From positions 10,701,223 to 10,765,222 of the forward strand of contig CM034241.1 in NCBI GenBank assembly GCA_019916065.1: a DNA stretch of 64,000 bases, read 5' to 3'. Within the stretch, counting starts at the first letter, position 1. Each line of letters opens with the position of its first letter. The notes beneath the pieces are model-generated. The model made no database searches. It had not been told where the DNA came from and saw only the letters and a program-made list of their open reading frames with translations. A program made the position numbers and the translations under genes. This stretch comes from Vitellaria paradoxa. Taxonomy: Eukaryota > Streptophyta > Magnoliopsida > Ericales > Sapotaceae. This document shows, in pieces, positions 24,353 to 35,511 of this stretch.

Positions 24353-27300
24353 GTCTCGACTAAATACATATTTAATATCATTCATTGAACCAATTTCAAC
24401 ATCACATGAGCATATATGTTAACTGTAATAAAATAAATAAATAAAAAATATACTTGAGTGTGTTCCCTTTTTGTTTATAAAAATAAATTCTTGCATTTTC
24501 AATATAAAAATGAAATTAAGATAGACACTATTATTTGTATAGTGTTTTTATTATTAAAATTATTTGTCAAAAAATTATACTGAAATTAGGTGAATTTCTT
24601 ACGGCCTAATCACTTATATGAAAAATCAATGATGTGGAAAAGCTACATTATCGCTGATGTGGATAAGCTAAGCTTTTTCCAACCTTTTTTTATTTTTTTT
24701 TATTTTTAAGCCTAACGTCTTTGTCACTCTTAAATGTAAAAAATATATATACATATCTAACTTGTAATATTTAACACTAGAAATGGCCTGTTCATAATGG
24801 TACAGAAATATAATTTAAAACTTAAATTTAAATTTATAAAATAAACATACATGAAAAATTGTAAAAATAACCTGTAAAATTTAAAATTTCTAATTAAAGA
24901 TACTAAGGTAATGATAAAAAAGACAATCAAAGTGTAATAATAATAATAATTCTGACTATTGAGCAAATCCAGCAGTTAAAATATCTCAAATTTAAAATTT
25001 TCACCAAATTCAAAGAGTGCAAAAATATATGTATTTAAAATTTAAGTATTAAGTACATTAAAATTAAACTTGTAAGTGAGAAAAAAAAAAAAAAAACTTT
25101 GTAAAGGCATAGAAATATCATTTAACTTGCAAGAGAGCGTTTGAAACTCAAAAAACTCTAAAAACATTTCAAAAGTTTCTAATTTTTTCAAACTCCAAGA
25201 AAATTAAACTTCCTAAAAATATGTCAAAATATTTTCAAATGAATTTTGGCAGTGTTTTTAAAAAGTTAGATTGATATTTATATAAAAAAGTTTTATAAAA
25301 TTCAAAAAATTTTTAAAATTCTTAATTAAAATTTTTTACGTGTTATTTTTATATCTCTCAACAATTTTATATCAAATCAAAAACAAACCTTAAACCATCG
25401 TTTCAAAATAATTTTTTGCACTCCAAATTTCAAAAAAATTTACTTTTCTTAACTTTTATTTTTTTAACACCCTCTGGTCAACTAAACCCTCTCCCCACCC
25501 CCCAGCACACCCTCAGAAACCAATCAGGCCCTCCCCCCAAACCGAACCTCCCCTCCCTCAAAACACCGAGCTCCCACGTAAAATAAAGGTCTCAATAACT
25601 GACCTTCCTTATTATATAAATATATTATATAATTATTTTACTAATAAAAAATTACAAATACCATTTAATTATTTGTTAAACATTCAGTTCCGTTTTGCTT
25701 TGTGTTATTTTTAATTTCAAATGAATCATCACTATTTTAAATATAAATCATTACCTCATCTTTCATATTTAAGTAAAAAATACATTTCTATTATAATATA
25801 TGTATGTACAAGCAGCAACATACTAAGATATATTAACATGCCATGTTACATTTCTTTTACCATTACAAAGTGAATGGTTTTCTTGCTAGCGTGGCATAGT
25901 TGAGTTTGTTTGTTTGTTTTTTTTCCCCTCTCTTTTACCCATTCAATATAAAAAAATTTAATCTATCTCTTCTTTCTTTTCACATATATATTCCTATATC
26001 TTAAACATTAAATTTTATCCAGTTTCATAATGCATAAATTTATTACAGCCACAAAAGTTATAAATATCTTTTATTATATTTTCGAATAAAATTGTACTAA
26101 ATAATTTTTGTAATTTTCTTAATCAGAATTTTTTATTTTTACTTTTTACCAATTTACTATAAAAGCTAATCTCTGTGTTCTTTTTTTTTTCCCACGTATT
26201 AATTCATGTATCATTCTTATTCTAAAAATCATCTCTTTCATCTAAAATGCAAACTCTCTCTCTCCAAATTTAATGCATGAAATTATTATGCTAATAAAAA
26301 AATTATTTTTATACCTTTTACTCTACTTTGAATAAAATTTGATTAATATAATTTTCATAATTTCATATAACTCGTTATTATTTAGTCACGGAAATACTGA
26401 ATTTTTTGTGGTACAACTTTTGCTCTTCTTTTTTCTTTTTTTTTTTCCATGCATTTATCATGTAAAAGCTATACCTTTCTCCCTTTTTGTCTCAACCCTC
26501 TCTAATTTAAATGTAAACACACACTCTCTCTCTAAAATATTTAATACATTCTACTAATAAAAAATCATAAATGTCAATAAGTATCTTCAGGAGACACTTT
26601 AATTACTTCGTGTCATTTTTAAATTCTAATTGTACTTTATTTTTGAGTCATATATTTGTTTTATTTGTAAACATAGTTGTAGAAATACATGTGGTACAAC
26701 ATTTTTTTCTTTTTCTTTTTTTGGGTGGCTTTACAGTGTAAAAGTTAATATCTCTCTCCTCCTTATAACCCATCTTTAATCCTAAATGTAAGCTCTCTCT
26801 GTATCTCTAGTGGCAGAGTTAAGAATTTTTTCTTAACTGTGATATAAATTTTTCTTAATATTCTAAATAAAATTTTTTAAAGTGTGAAATTTCGATTAAG
26901 TGTATACATACAGGTAAGATGATAAATGGTAAAATGATCATTAGGGATTCATAAGATTTCATATTTAGAGACAAACTAACAAAGTGAAGCTTCATTCGGT
27001 CTACGAAAAGAATAAACTTAAATACAAAATATCTTTAGAAATAGTACCAATAATTCTATAAATCCAAAATAAAATGAAATGGTAATTTATTTAAAACCTA
27101 ATTGAAAACATGAGAACATAAAGAGACCAAAAAAATGGGCAAAAAATAAATAATAATAATAAACACCACGAGTAAATAAAAGAAATAGAAACTTACAACT
27201 AACTAAACCCTAGAAAGAGAAGCTGGGATTAGGATTGAGGCCTACCGAAGAATAATCAAGAGAATTGAGATAAACAGTGAGATAGGCTGAAGAAAAAAAA

Positions 27301-28984
27301 AGATTGAAAAGTAACAGAAATAAGAGTACGTAAAAGCCTACGTTATATATATGTGTATATATAAGATGGGTCAATAAAACTGGTCGATTCAATAAAATTG
27401 GTGGAGTTAGAACCAATTTTGAATTTTGAGATGGGTCAAGTTGAATTTTTTTTCCCTAGAATTTTGGGAGTGGCGGCCGCCAACCCTCGGTAGGTGTAGC
27501 TTACTACTGTCTATCTCTCTCTAAAATAGCTAATATATAAATTCATCTAATAAAAAAATCATAAATATCAACTAGGATACTTTAAGATATAATTTACTTC
27601 CTTTTATTTTAAAATTTTAATTATATTTTATTTTTGAGTGGTATGTTTTTATTTTGTACTTAAGTATCTGTACAGTTTAATATATATATTTTTTAAAAAT
27701 TGGATAACTCAATTTAATAGATATTTTTTAAGAAGTCGATACTTATAGCTCTGATTGTTAACCGACAAAATAGTAAATGCCACCTTAAACCGATTTTAGA
27801 TTTTAGCAATATTAACTTAGATTCTACAAAATAGATTCGCTATTACTATTATAATGTCGATATGTATAGGTTTTTTTTTTTTTTCAATTTTTTCATTAAC
27901 ATATGGATATGATCTAAATATTTTTTTTTATACTTAATGTAGCTCTTTCATGAACTAATACAATATGATTTGATTTCAAAAAGTTAAAAAAAAATCAATT
28001 TTAATGAACTAATTGTTTGAAATTTTAAATACATATTTTTTTATTCATGTACAACTGAGGTACAATAAAAAAATTATGTATTTAACATTTAAACTCTTTA
28101 ATTTATTAAAATAATTTTTTTCTAATTAAAAAACTTTGTTCTAAAAATTTTTAAACAAAAATCTATAATCATACCTGTGCGATGCACAAGTCTCTTGCCA
28201 GTATATCCTTATTACACGAGTAAAATTTTCAAATCATCCTAGCACAATGTTTTCTATGAATAATACATAGATTATAAGGGAATAAAAATCTCCTCACACG
28301 TGATCACTATGTTCACAGTTTTCCCTCTCAAAAACTTGCACACATAACAGTCAAAAAGTAGGTCGAAAGAGGCACCTGACCAAAACATTTCTGACGTTCT
28401 AATCAGCTAGAAATTTACAGAGAATTAAAAGAGAGAAGGTTTTTTTTGTAGATAATAGTTATAAGTGTAACTTACTTCGTGATCATCTTAAATTATAAAT
28501 AGGATAAGATAAAGTAGAAGTTATTTTAGGATATAGATTTTACTGTATTATTATTTAATCTGTTTTTCTAGTAATTACTTATGACGCGTGGTATTATTTA
28601 TAGAGTGACAAGTAAGATGTAACAAATTTAAAAAGAATAATTGTCACATCATGTCCTTTTATGGATAAAATAACGAATTAGTTATATTATAATAATTAAC
28701 TAATTAAATTATAATATTACCTTATAGTTAGAACTAAACCAAAACATTAATTCTTTACTCTAGTGGCATATATTTGATGCCATAAATAATCTTGTACTCG
28801 AGACCGATCATTGCAATTAATACACGAACTCAGAATGTATACTTGAAATGATTGCCACGTATTTAGTAGATTCTTTTGTGCTAACATAATGCACTTCTAT
28901 TTTAATTTACAAAAATTTGGCTAGTGTGTTTGAATCCGAAATTTTTAATGTCATGACCTAATCATCGTCCAAAATGCAATGTAG
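24353..28984 (+). other. OSC intron 5, repeat-rich
   Basis: A 4.6-kb intron without coding homology. It is AT-rich, with a C-rich stretch at 25470-25580. It holds the degenerate repeats at 26150-27660 and a short palindrome, TGTGCGATGCACA, near 28176. Confidence 0.6.
26150..27660. repeat. Degenerate ~270-bp repeats in intron 5
   Basis: Diverged units share, in order, 'gtggtacaac' plus a T-rich run, 'gtaaaagct', a 'ctctctctct' block (26250, 26512, 26790, 27510) and 'ctaataaaaaatcataaat'. The spacing of the first three CT blocks is 262-278 bp. About 690 bp of unrelated sequence (26815-27505, starting TAGTGGCAGAGTTAAG) separates the last unit and may be an inserted element. Confidence 0.45.
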
Positions 28985-29151
28985 GCAAAATGTTGTGTTA
29001 TTGTCGATTGGTTTACATGCCCATGTCATATTTGTATGGAAAGAGGTACGTTGGTCCAATAACTTCGATCGTTCGATCACTAAGACAGGAGCTCTATGCT
29101 GAGTCTTACAACAATATTGACTGGAACAAAACCCGAAACACTTGTGTTAAG
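28985..29151 (+). CDS. OSC exon 6, with MLCYCR motif
   Basis: 167 nt, open. It encodes [20 protein letters not shown] and continues to [27 protein letters not shown] (28990-29007) corresponds to the site that separates lupeol synthases (Leu) from beta-amyrin synthases (Trp), as shown by mutagenesis of the olive and ginseng enzymes. Acceptor ATGTAG, donor GTTGGT. Confidence 0.95.
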
Positions 29152-29268
29152 GTTGGTTTTATTGATCGTCCATTTAATGATCTACAAGTAAATTGAAGTT
29201 ATATATACACATATAGATATATTTGTAATGTATAATGGTTAGTCGAGTTGTTAATTATGTGACTGTAG

Positions 29269-29455
29269 GAGGATTTGTATTATCCACATCCTCTGGTGCA
29301 AGATATGCTGTGGGGATTCCTTTATCATTTTGCTGAGCCTGTTCTAATGAGTTGGCCATTTTCTCCGCTGAGGAAGAAAGCTCTCAAAATTGCAATGGAA
29401 CACATTCACTATGAAGACGAGAATAGTAGATATTTGCATCGGAGGTGTAGAGAAG
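29269..29455 (+). CDS. OSC exon 7, 2-base frameshift
   Basis: 187 nt, where 189 are expected. It encodes [20 protein letters not shown] and continues to [14 protein letters not shown]. After that the family frame (IGGVEK-like) is reached only by restoring two bases near 29434, in TATTTGCATC. The donor GTACAT follows the expected exon end. Confidence 0.9.
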
Positions 29456-29482
29456 GTACATATTCATATATAGAACAGCATT

Positions 29483-29515
<33 letters not shown>

Positions 29516-30151
29516 AGATAAATTATAGTTACTTTTTTTGAATATTTAATTAATTACAAGTAATTATTCTTAACATTTAAAATTTGTTATAACAAATTAT
29601 TTCGTTCATCTGAGTGTCAATGTTAAATGAACTGTCAATGTTAAATGAAAAGTAGTTGAGGCAACGTGAAAAAACAATTTGAGATGTATTTTTTATGCAT
29701 TTAGGCAATATATAAGTGTCTAAAATGCTATGGAGTCCTTCAAATGTTATTAATTAATAAAAAAGAAAATTAAGTTTATTTCCTGATATTATAATCCGAT
29801 TTCATCTCTAAAATTGAAACCAACATTTGAAAACGAAAAAAATCAAATAAAGAAAAAATATTGTAAATTATCCCTTCGCATATTGATTTTTTTTCCAACT
29901 TTTAAATATTTAATGATATTATTTTTTTAATGTGATCATATTACTTTTTGTCTAACATTAATAGCTAAATCAAGAGAATTTAGTTGTAACAAACATTTTA
30001 CAGTAAAAAATGTGACTGTAAATTTCAAAATATTAAGAGTAGTTATACGTAATTAACTAAATATAGATGGAGATAACTTACCTATATGTATAATTCCCGT
30101 AAATATTATTGATTTATAAATAAATGATTAATTAATTAATTTATTTTGCAG

Positions 30152-30265
30152 GTGTTATGTCTGATTGCTTGTTTTGTAGAAGACCCAAATTCAGAAGCAT
30201 ACAAGCGTCATTTAGCCCGAATTCAAGATTATTTTTGGATAGCTGAAGATGGCTTGAAAATGCAG
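30152..30265 (+). CDS. OSC exon 8
   Basis: 114 nt, 38 codons, open. It encodes [20 protein letters not shown] and then [18 protein letters not shown]. The acceptor is TTGCAG and the donor GTACAA. Confidence 0.93.
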
Positions 30266-31034
30266 GTACAAACATCACAATGTTCACCTCATCTATACCG
30301 TTATAAAAAGGGAGCATAAACCTAAAATATTATATGTTACTGAAATTATATTATAACTATATATTTTCACTTTCTTCTATGTCCTCCAACAATCCATTAC
30401 TAACTACTTACTTACTTATTAAGTGATTTCATCACTTAATATATAAACTATCATTTAATTTTACAAAGGAAAAAAAGTAATTATTATACGTGTTACAGGT
30501 ACAATTACAATTATTACGTATAAATATATACATGCACATATTATTTTCAAATCTTTTCTTAATATTTCTTAATTACCTATAACTATTTGCAACTTTAAGA
30601 AACATGCAAATAGCTTTTCAAAAATTACTTCTCTTTCAAAGTAATTTTAATTTCGACTTTTTTTTTATAATTTCCTTTAATGCTAGTTTTTGTTTTTTTT
30701 TTTTTTTTTTGTTTTGCATTTATATTTTACATTTTTTGTTTTAAAATTCATGTTTTAAGAATATTAAAAATGCAATTGATTTAACATTTGCTATTTTTTT
30801 TTAAATTAAAAAGATCCAAAATGACTTTTATGTATAAACTTATTTTTTATTTTTTAGAATAGATTTTAAAAATGTGAATAACTAAATGTATTTTAAGTTA
30901 TTTTCATTATTTTCTAAAACGCAAAATATAAAACGGATCCAAAACAACTGTGTGAGATCACACTTATTTATCCCTTTTTTTTTCCCCGCATACATTATGC
31001 TAAATGAAGATATTGCTGACTTGAACACGTGCAG

Positions 31035-31154
31035 AGTTTTGGGTGCCAAATGTGGGATGCAGCATTTGCTATTCAAGCGATTCTATCTTGTAACCTCTCT
31101 AATGAGTATGGGCCTACCCTGAGGAAAGCGCATGACTTTGTCAAAGCCTCGCAG
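31035..31154 (+). CDS. OSC exon 9
   Basis: 120 nt, 40 codons, open. It encodes [20 protein letters not shown] and then [20 protein letters not shown]. It contains the conserved Q-W-D segment of OSCs. The acceptor is GTGCAG and the donor GTTCAA. Confidence 0.93.
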
Positions 31155-31460
31155 GTTCAATCTCCAACCCAATTAAGCCACCTACTAACTATAATCTAAT
31201 CTAATTAACATTTTACATCTAATAAAACGAAGAGAAAATGCTATTCATTGTATTAGAAAAATTTTATTAAAACGTTCTATCAAAATGATTAGTAATGTTA
31301 TTAATTATAATAAAATATTTTCAAATTGATAAGCATGTAAATATACAATATTATTCTGATACAAAATTGTAATAAATTTTTCTAATTATATTGTATTTTT
31401 TTCTTAAATATTTCTCTAAATTGAATCACACGAATTAATCATATATTCATATTTCTTCAG

Positions 31461-31583
31461 CTCCAAGAGAATCCTTCAGGTGACTACAAGAAAATGTACC
31501 GGCACACTTCTAGGGGTGCATGGACATTTTCCATGCAAGATCACGGTTGGCAAGTCTCGGATTGCACTGCAGAAAGCCTAAAG
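31461..31583 (+). CDS. OSC exon 10, catalytic DCTAE
   Basis: 123 nt, 41 codons, open. It encodes [20 protein letters not shown] followed by SLK. DCTAE supplies the aspartate that protonates the epoxide. The [13 protein letters not shown] context resembles lupeol synthases more than cycloartenol synthases. The acceptor is CTTCAG and the donor GTATAT. Confidence 0.95.
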
Positions 31584-31902
31584 GTATATTTATACATATA
31601 AATATAATATATTATATATGTATGTAAATATTGTTGTGATAAGAAATATTAAAGACAACAATTTGGGTAATTCTTTTTCCTGCTTATTCCTTCAATTCCT
31701 TTTTAATTACTTACTATTTTAAAAGGTGTGTAAGTAAGATTTTTAAAATTATTTGCCTAACATATAATTTTAATTCATGCAATTGACTACCTATATATTG
31801 TCTTACTTTTGAACTTAAAAGAATCACTCTTTATTTGATTGACATTATTTTTTGTTTGATTTCAAAACATTATGTATTTCTTTTTTTTTTTTTTTATAAC
31901 AG

Positions 31903-32001
31903 GTTGCACTTCTTTTATCAGAAATGTCACCTAAACTTGTTGGAGAAAGGATTGAAACCGATCGTTTGTACGATGCTATCAATGTTATTCTTTCACTACA
32001 A
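31903..32001 (+). CDS. OSC exon 11
   Basis: 99 nt, 33 codons, open. It encodes VALLLSEMSPKLVGERIETD and then RLYDAINVILSLQ. The acceptor is AACAG and the donor GTAATT. Confidence 0.93.
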
Positions 32002-32117
32002 GTAATTAAAGATAATTTTCTCTTAATACTCCCCGATTTTATATGTGTGTGTATATATATGTTGTTCAATAAATTCATTAGGCATCTAGGTTTCCATGAT
32101 TATGTCCCTATGTCCAG

Positions 32118-32174
32118 AGTAGCAATGGTGGTTTCGCAGCTTGGGAGCCTCAGAGAGTACATCGTTGGTTGGAG
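32118..32174 (+). CDS. OSC exon 12
   Basis: 57 nt, 19 codons, open. It encodes SSNGGFAAWEPQRVHRWLE. The acceptor is GTCCAG and the donor GTAACA. Confidence 0.9.
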
Positions 32175-32997
32175 GTAACATTTGATACATTGCCATATGT
32201 AAACTAGCAATGACCCTTGTAATGCATGAAAAGTGTAAAATTTTAAAAATATGTTATTTATATATATTAAAAAACTATTATATTACATTAACAATAATTG
32301 TAACGCTAAAACAAAATTATAATTGTAACGCTAAAACAAAACTTTAAATATCCAGCAAGGCAAGTGCACATTTAGAGTGTCAAATTTAATTAAAAATTCA
32401 TAATTTTTTTTTTAAATTTCTAACTTTTTTCATACCAAAAATCAACAACTTTTTCTAACTTTATTAAAACTTTATCAAAATTTTCCAAAATTTTCACAGT
32501 TTTTGAGAAATATACAAAACACCCAACAATTAAAATTTGCCTATTTTTTTATTTGTTTTACCAAAATTTGATACTTTAAACGGGCATTCATGAAAGTTAT
32601 AAATATAAGAAACTTTAAAAATCACTGTATGTTACTTTTTAATTTTTTTTTGTTTTTTTTTTCTTTTGAAATGCAGTAATGTAATATCAAATAATTTAAT
32701 AGAGAATATGTGCCCTACTTTGCAAGTGTTTCACACTACTTTTTCAAATTCGGGTTTTCAAAGCTCTCATTGTTATTGATTAAGTTGTGGAAACTTTTCC
32801 AATTTAAAAAATATATTAGTAAAAAATAAAATCTTAGAAATAGAATTTTGTGTTGGAATTTAATGAAGTTGCCACTTAACCTTTACAATCTCACATTATA
32901 GGATTGACGCTTTAGATGGACCTATACAATAGAAGATGCCCCTTCCTTTACCATCACTAATTACAAATAATTAATGTGCCGTATGTATTTGTTTCAG

Positions 32998-33043
32998 AAA
33001 TTTAACCCGACTGAATTTTGGAAGACGTTGTTATTGAGAGAGA
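32998..33043 (+). CDS. OSC exon 13, 1-base frameshift
   Basis: 46 nt, where 47 are expected. It begins KFNPTEF, then needs one extra base in the T run near 33015 to reach EDVVIERE in the frame that joins exon 14. The donor is GTAAGA and the acceptor before it TTTCAG. Confidence 0.88.
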
Positions 33044-33127
33044 GTAAGATTTTTCTTTTCTTCTTATTTCTTTTCATTTTTTGAACTAATTTGTGACATT
33101 CTTATTGACTAAGTATGTTTGGTTTAG

Positions 33128-33271
33128 GTATGTGGAATGCACATCATCGGCAATTCAGGCTCTTGTAATGTTTAAAAAGTTACATCCAAGATATCAGACA
33201 AAGGAGATAGATAACTGCATCTTAAGAGCAATAAAATACATTGAAGAAACACAAAATCCCAATGGCTCATG
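33128..33271 (+). CDS. OSC exon 14
   Basis: 144 nt, open. It encodes [20 protein letters not shown], then [20 protein letters not shown] and GSW, whose last codon is split with exon 15. QNPNGSW is a QW repeat. The acceptor is TTTAG and the donor GTTAAT. Confidence 0.92.
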
Positions 33272-33936
33272 GTTAATTTCTTTGTGACTTTCAATTAATT
33301 AGTTTGTATTAATTAAAGTTACCAAAATTCAATACTAGTCCTATCAACCATCTTTTGGTATATACGCTCTGAAAGGTGTTATGCTTATGTATTAGTATAG
33401 TAAATTTAATTAATGATTCGAAAATATTATAGCTCTATATATTACATTTTATTAGAAAAATTTTTGAAAGTAGTGAATTAAGAATAAACTGTGGCAATAA
33501 CAAACAAATTTAAACTTTTTACAGAAGGATAAACTTATATATATTTTACTAGAAAAATCTTTGAAAATAGTGAATTAAAAATAAATTGTGACAATAACAA
33601 ATAAATTTAAACTTTTTACAAAAGGATAATGAGAAGAGACTATATCAAACAAAAACTGCACTTAGTTTTATGAATATTTACATTATTTTACTTTCTTAAT
33701 TTGTTTTTCTTAAATAAGTCATTTTATATAACAAAATATTTTAATAATGTGACAACTTTTATATGAAATCTATCCTTTACCATATCACATTTCGAAGAAT
33801 AAGCATACCAGATTCTCATTTTTGTCTTATGTATAAAAGCAATCCGCATTATATGTATATATATTTCCTTGAAATATATTTTATTGATTTAGAATATATA
33901 TAAAATTAAATTTGGTTCATTGACTTAAAACTATAG

Positions 33937-34112
33937 GTATGGGTGTTGGGGTAGTTGTTACACCTATGGGACGTGGTTTGCAGTGAAAAGATTGATTGCA
34001 TAGGTCAAAAGTATCAAAACAACCTCAAATTACGTAAAGCGTGTGAGTTTTTGTTATCAAGCAGCTTCTTGATGGTGGATGGGGAGAGAGCTATCTTTCA
34101 AGCACAAATAAG
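33937..34112 (+). CDS. OSC exon 15, two 1-base frameshifts
   Basis: 176 nt, where 178 are expected. It opens YGCWGSCYTYGTWFAVKRLI. An in-frame TAG (34001-34003) results from a lost base. The frame resumes as GQKYQNNLKLRKACEFLLS. A second base is missing in TATCAAGCAG near 34060 before the DGGWGESYLSS-like end. The acceptor is CTATAG and the donor GTACTG. Confidence 0.88.
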
Positions 34113-34240
34113 GTACTGCTCCTCTTTCCAACTGCACTATTTTTTATTCTTTACATTTGACTGCAATATTTTTCTTCATTCCTCATCATTAATAGTTTTT
34201 GACTTGTTTCCTATATATACATACATGCATATTTGTATAG

Positions 34241-34319
34241 GTGTATACAAATCTAGAAGGCAACAAATCAATTTGGTACACACTTCATGGCTTTATTGTC
34301 CCTCATTGATGCTGGGCAG
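34241..34319 (+). CDS. OSC exon 16, two 1-base frameshifts
   Basis: 79 nt, where 81 are expected. It starts VYTNLEGNKS. A base is missing in an A run near 34271 and another in a G run near 34290. With these restored the exon ends in the conserved LLSLIDAGQ. The acceptor is GTATAG and the donor GTAGTG. Confidence 0.88.
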
Positions 34320-34752
34320 GTAGTGAACTATATACATCGATTAATATAAAAAAATTATATATTCTATAGAACAAAATGGCATACTATAAAAAAATTTTCC
34401 CAAAATATTATCCAAAATGATATAGGCAATTTGTGAACCTATCATTTTAAAATACTATCCATTGTTATATCATTCTACCTAAAAATTTATATTCAAATAG
34501 TATATCATTTTCTATTATATATGAATAAAATATATAAGCAAAAAAAATCTGTAAGAAAATAAATCAAATGATACATGAAAAAAGTGGCGAGCCTTATCAC
34601 TTTAAATTATTAAACTCATAAAAATATATTTTAACTGCAATAAAACATAGCCACATCATTCTGGTTTATTTCATAACAGACTTTTCTAAATAGTTATATA
34701 TATATCCTAATACATGATAATGAATGATTTCTAAATAATGTTGTGTATATTC

Positions 34753-35113
34753 TGTTGGTGAATTAGTCCTTCCTAACCAGGATCGATGAGAAACGAAAAT
34801 AACAAAACGAAGAATATTGAATCAAAATAACAATCACACAGAGAAACACAAGGATTTAGTGGTTCACCCCAGAATAGGGCTACGTCCACGGCTGCTACAG
34901 TCTTTCACTATGATCTGAAATTACAACTCTCATTCTCTCTATTGTACAATGGGATAGGTGCCCCCCTCATCTATTTATAAGTATAGAATTAGGGTTACAC
35001 GGAAACACAAGAAAATTACCGAAAGTACCCACCACATTGGGGGAAGACCCCCCAAACTCCCCGTTGGACCCAGGTTTAAGTGAACAGTACTTATCAGGGT
35101 CCACCGACCAACA
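34753..35113 (-). repeat. Copia 3' LTR
   Basis: 361 bp. On the minus strand it starts TGTTGGTCGG and ends TCACCAACA. It contains CTATTTATAAG, a TATA box on the minus strand, near 34972. It is 7 bp shorter than its partner at 39078-39445, largely because of single-base losses in runs. Confidence 0.93.
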
Positions 35114-35124
35114 ATCTCCCACTT
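35114..35124 (-). other. Polypurine tract of the copia element
   Basis: The minus strand reads AAGTGGGAGAT directly before the LTR TGTTGG, the standard copia plus-strand primer position. Confidence 0.75.
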
Positions 35125-35511
35125 GGAACCTGATAACACAAGCTCTCCATCATCTTCATTACATAGAGAAAACACCGCAACAGCTTGATATCCTTCATCA
35201 CTCTTGAAGTCCAACTGAAGTTGCACACAACTTCAGTTTGTCAATGGTGACTGTTTTGGTCAACATATCTGCTGGATTCTTACTGCCATGAATCTTCTCA
35301 AGAGACAAGACTCCATCATCTACAAGTGAACGAATAAATGGTATCTCAGCTGAATGTGTTTTGTCCTAGAATGAAAAGCTGGATTCTTTGCACGATGAAT
35401 AGCACTCTGACTGTCACTATGCAAAATATTCCTTTCTTGCGTCTTACCCAACTCTACTTGAAAGTTCTGTAACCAAATCATCTCCTTTCCAGCTTCAGTA
35501 ATAGCAACTAC

